Assembly: GCA_036123635.1 (NCBI GenBank) | Contig: JAZADL010000105.1 | Location: 1 to 15,291 of the forward strand | DNA length: 15,291 nucleotides | DNA from: UBA9410 sp036123635 | GTDB taxonomy: Bacteria > Actinomycetota > Acidimicrobiia > Acidimicrobiales > MedAcidi-G1 | Direction of reading: 5' to 3' | Shown here: positions 13,205-15,291 of the stretch, one piece after another | How positions within the stretch are numbered: the stretch's first letter is position 1 | Layout of the letters: the number at the start of each line of letters is the position of its first letter | The notes under the pieces: model-generated | Database searches by the model: none | Seen by the model: the letters and a program-made list of their open reading frames with translations, nothing else | Told to the model about the DNA's origin: nothing | Translations under genes and position numbers: made by a program

Positions 13205-14617
13205 ATGACGACGCTGATTAAGAACGGGACGGTGGTTAGCGCTACCGGACGCCACGCCGCCGAGGTGCTGGTCGACGGAACGACCATCTCTGCGGTGCTC
13301 CAGCCAGGCTCGACGGCGGCCACGTCGGCCGAGTCGGGTGCTGAGCGGGTCATCGACGCGACCGGCAGGTACGTGGTACCCGGTGGGATCGACTGCCACA
13401 CCCACATGGAGTTGCCGTTCGGCGGAACCTTTGCCTCAGACACCTTCGAGATCGGTACCCGGGCTGCTGCCTGGGGGGGCACGACCACCATCGTCGACTT
13501 CGCCGTGCAGAAAACCGGGGAGAACGTCCGGGACAGCCTCGAGACATGGCAGGCGAAGGCCGAGGGCCAGTGTGCAGTCGACTACGCCTTTCACATGATC
13601 CTGGGCGGCGTCGACGAAGCAGCACTCAAAGAGATGGACGCCCTAGTGGGAGAGGGCATCACAAGCTTCAAGTTGTTCATGGCCTACCCGGGCGTCTTCT
13701 ACAGCGACGACGGCCAGATCCTCCGAGCCATGCAGAAGGCGGCCGACAATGGTGCCCTGATCACCATGCACGCCGAGAACGGCATCGCTATCGACGTGCT
13801 ATCCGAGCAGGCCGCAGCTCGCGGCCAGACCGATCCCGTCTACCACGGGATAACCCGCCCCTCCCGGATGGAGGGTGAGGCCACAAACCGGGCCATCCAG
13901 TTGGCCCTGGTGGCCGGGGCCCCGGTCTACTTTGTGCACCTGTCGGCCAGCGAGGCCCTTGAGCGGGTGGCCGAGGCCCGTGACGCCGGGTACAACGTGT
14001 TCGCAGAGACCTGTCCCCAGTACCTGTACCTAAACCTCGAAGACCACCTCGGGCTGCCCGGGTTCGCCGGCGCGGGCTACGTCTGCTCACCACCGCTTCG
14101 GACGAAGGAACACACCCACCACAAGGACCTGTGGCGGGGCCTGCGCACCAACGACCTAGCCATCGTGGCCACCGACCACTGCCCATTCTGCATGAAGGAC
14201 CAGAAAGAGCTCGGAAAGGACGACTTCCGGGCCATCCCCAACGGGATCGGCGGCGTCGAGCACCGCATGGACCTCATCTACCAGGGCGTGGTCATGGGTG
14301 AACTAAGCCTGGAGCGGTGGGTAGAGACGTGTTCCACCACACCAGCCCGGATGTTCGGCATGTACCCGCAGAAGGGCGTGATCGCACCGGGCTCGGACGC
14401 TGACATCGTGCTCTACGACCCGTCAGCGAGGACAGAAATCTCGGTCGACACTCACCACATGAGCATGGACTATTCCGCCTACGAGGGCACCACGATCGAC
14501 GGCAAGGTCGACACCGTGATGTCCAAGGGACGGATCCTCATCGAGGGCGACGCCTATCACGGCCAGAAGGGCCACGGGGCCTACCTCCGCCGGGGCCTGT
14601 CGACGTACCTGCAGTAG
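13205..14617 (+). CDS. hydA: Dihydropyrimidinase (D-hydantoinase family)
   Basis: 470-residue amidohydrolase that opens the ring of 5,6-dihydrouracil or dihydrothymine to the N-carbamoyl amino acid. All binuclear-metal ligands are visible and correctly spaced: DCHTHMELPFGG (His65, His67), the lysine that becomes carboxylated in SFKLFMAYPG (Lys156), TMHAENG (His189), VHLSASEAL (His245) and ATDHCPF (Asp324). The N-terminal MTTLIKNGTVVSATGRHAAE and C-terminal DADIVLYDP strands form the usual beta-sandwich. Length is normal. A purine-rich GGGGGAG site just precedes the ATG. Hydantoinase activity is possible because the families overlap, but the neighbouring beta-ureidopropionase and beta-amino acid transaminase argue for pyrimidine catabolism. 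The gap to the aminotransferase is 48 bases. Confidence 0.95.
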   Translation: MTTLIKNGTVVSATGRHAAEVLVDGTTISAVLQPGSTAATSAESGAERVIDATGRYVVPGGIDCHTHMELPFGGTFASDTFEIGTRAAAWGGTTTIVDFAVQKTGENVRDSLETWQAKAEGQCAVDYAFHMILGGVDEAALKEMDALVGEGITSFKLFMAYPGVFYSDDGQILRAMQKAADNGALITMHAENGIAIDVLSEQAAARGQTDPVYHGITRPSRMEGEATNRAIQLALVAGAPVYFVHLSASEALERVAEARDAGYNVFAETCPQYLYLNLEDHLGLPGFAGAGYVCSPPLRTKEHTHHKDLWRGLRTNDLAIVATDHCPFCMKDQKELGKDDFRAIPNGIGGVEHRMDLIYQGVVMGELSLERWVETCSTTPARMFGMYPQKGVIAPGSDADIVLYDPSARTEISVDTHHMSMDYSAYEGTTIDGKVDTVMSKGRILIEGDAYHGQKGHGAYLRRGLSTYLQ

Positions 14618-14710
14618 GACACAATCCCCGGACGGGCATCCACCCCGTTTGGTAAGACCCACCACGCCCATCTGACCGGTCGGACGGCGACCACGAACGG
14701 ACACCAGACC

Positions 14711-15291
<581 letters not shown>

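Overview
The window is GC-rich, densely coded DNA. GTG starts are frequent, genes overlap by a few bases, and untranslated leaders are short. This fits a high-GC actinobacterium; an Acidimicrobiia-like lineage is my guess, and I see no rRNA or other marker that would settle it. There are no tRNA or rRNA genes, CRISPR arrays, transposases or phage genes. It looks like chromosomal catabolic sequence rather than a mobile island.

Layout. (1) 1-1977, plus: a leader with three consecutive inverted repeats, then a class III PLP aminotransferase and a GTGA-overlapping Lrp/AsnC regulator. (2) 2008-5382, minus: three overlapping genes, in transcription order an agmatinase/guanidinobutyrase-type ureohydrolase, an MFS transporter and a second class III aminotransferase. 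(3) 5444-8673, plus: a SAM methyltransferase, an alpha/beta hydrolase and a two-HKD phospholipase D-like protein. A 40-codon remnant that looks like the N-terminus of an amidase lies on the minus strand between the first two. (4) 8709-10748, minus: a stand-alone HemD-like protein and an APH/ACAD11-type phosphotransferase, separated by a spacer with an AT-rich perfect 19-bp tandem repeat. (5) 10983-15291, plus, running off the right edge: nitrilase-type beta-ureidopropionase, AGXT2-like class III aminotransferase, dihydropyrimidinase and the start of a methylmalonate-semialdehyde dehydrogenase.

How the genes fit together. Block 5 holds the lower steps of reductive pyrimidine degradation. Dihydrouracil or dihydrothymine is opened by dihydropyrimidinase, the carbamoyl group is removed by beta-ureidopropionase, beta-alanine or 3-aminoisobutyrate is transaminated, and the semialdehyde is oxidised to acetyl-CoA or propionyl-CoA by the MmsA-type dehydrogenase. 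Only the initial dihydropyrimidine dehydrogenase is not seen; it may lie beyond the right edge. Block 2 reads as a guanidino-compound pathway: uptake by the MFS protein, hydrolysis to urea plus an omega-amino acid, then transamination. Block 1 adds a third aminotransferase with its probable Lrp-type regulator. The common theme is omega-amino acids as carbon and nitrogen sources. The middle genes (blocks 3 and 4) have recognisable folds but no clear link to this theme.
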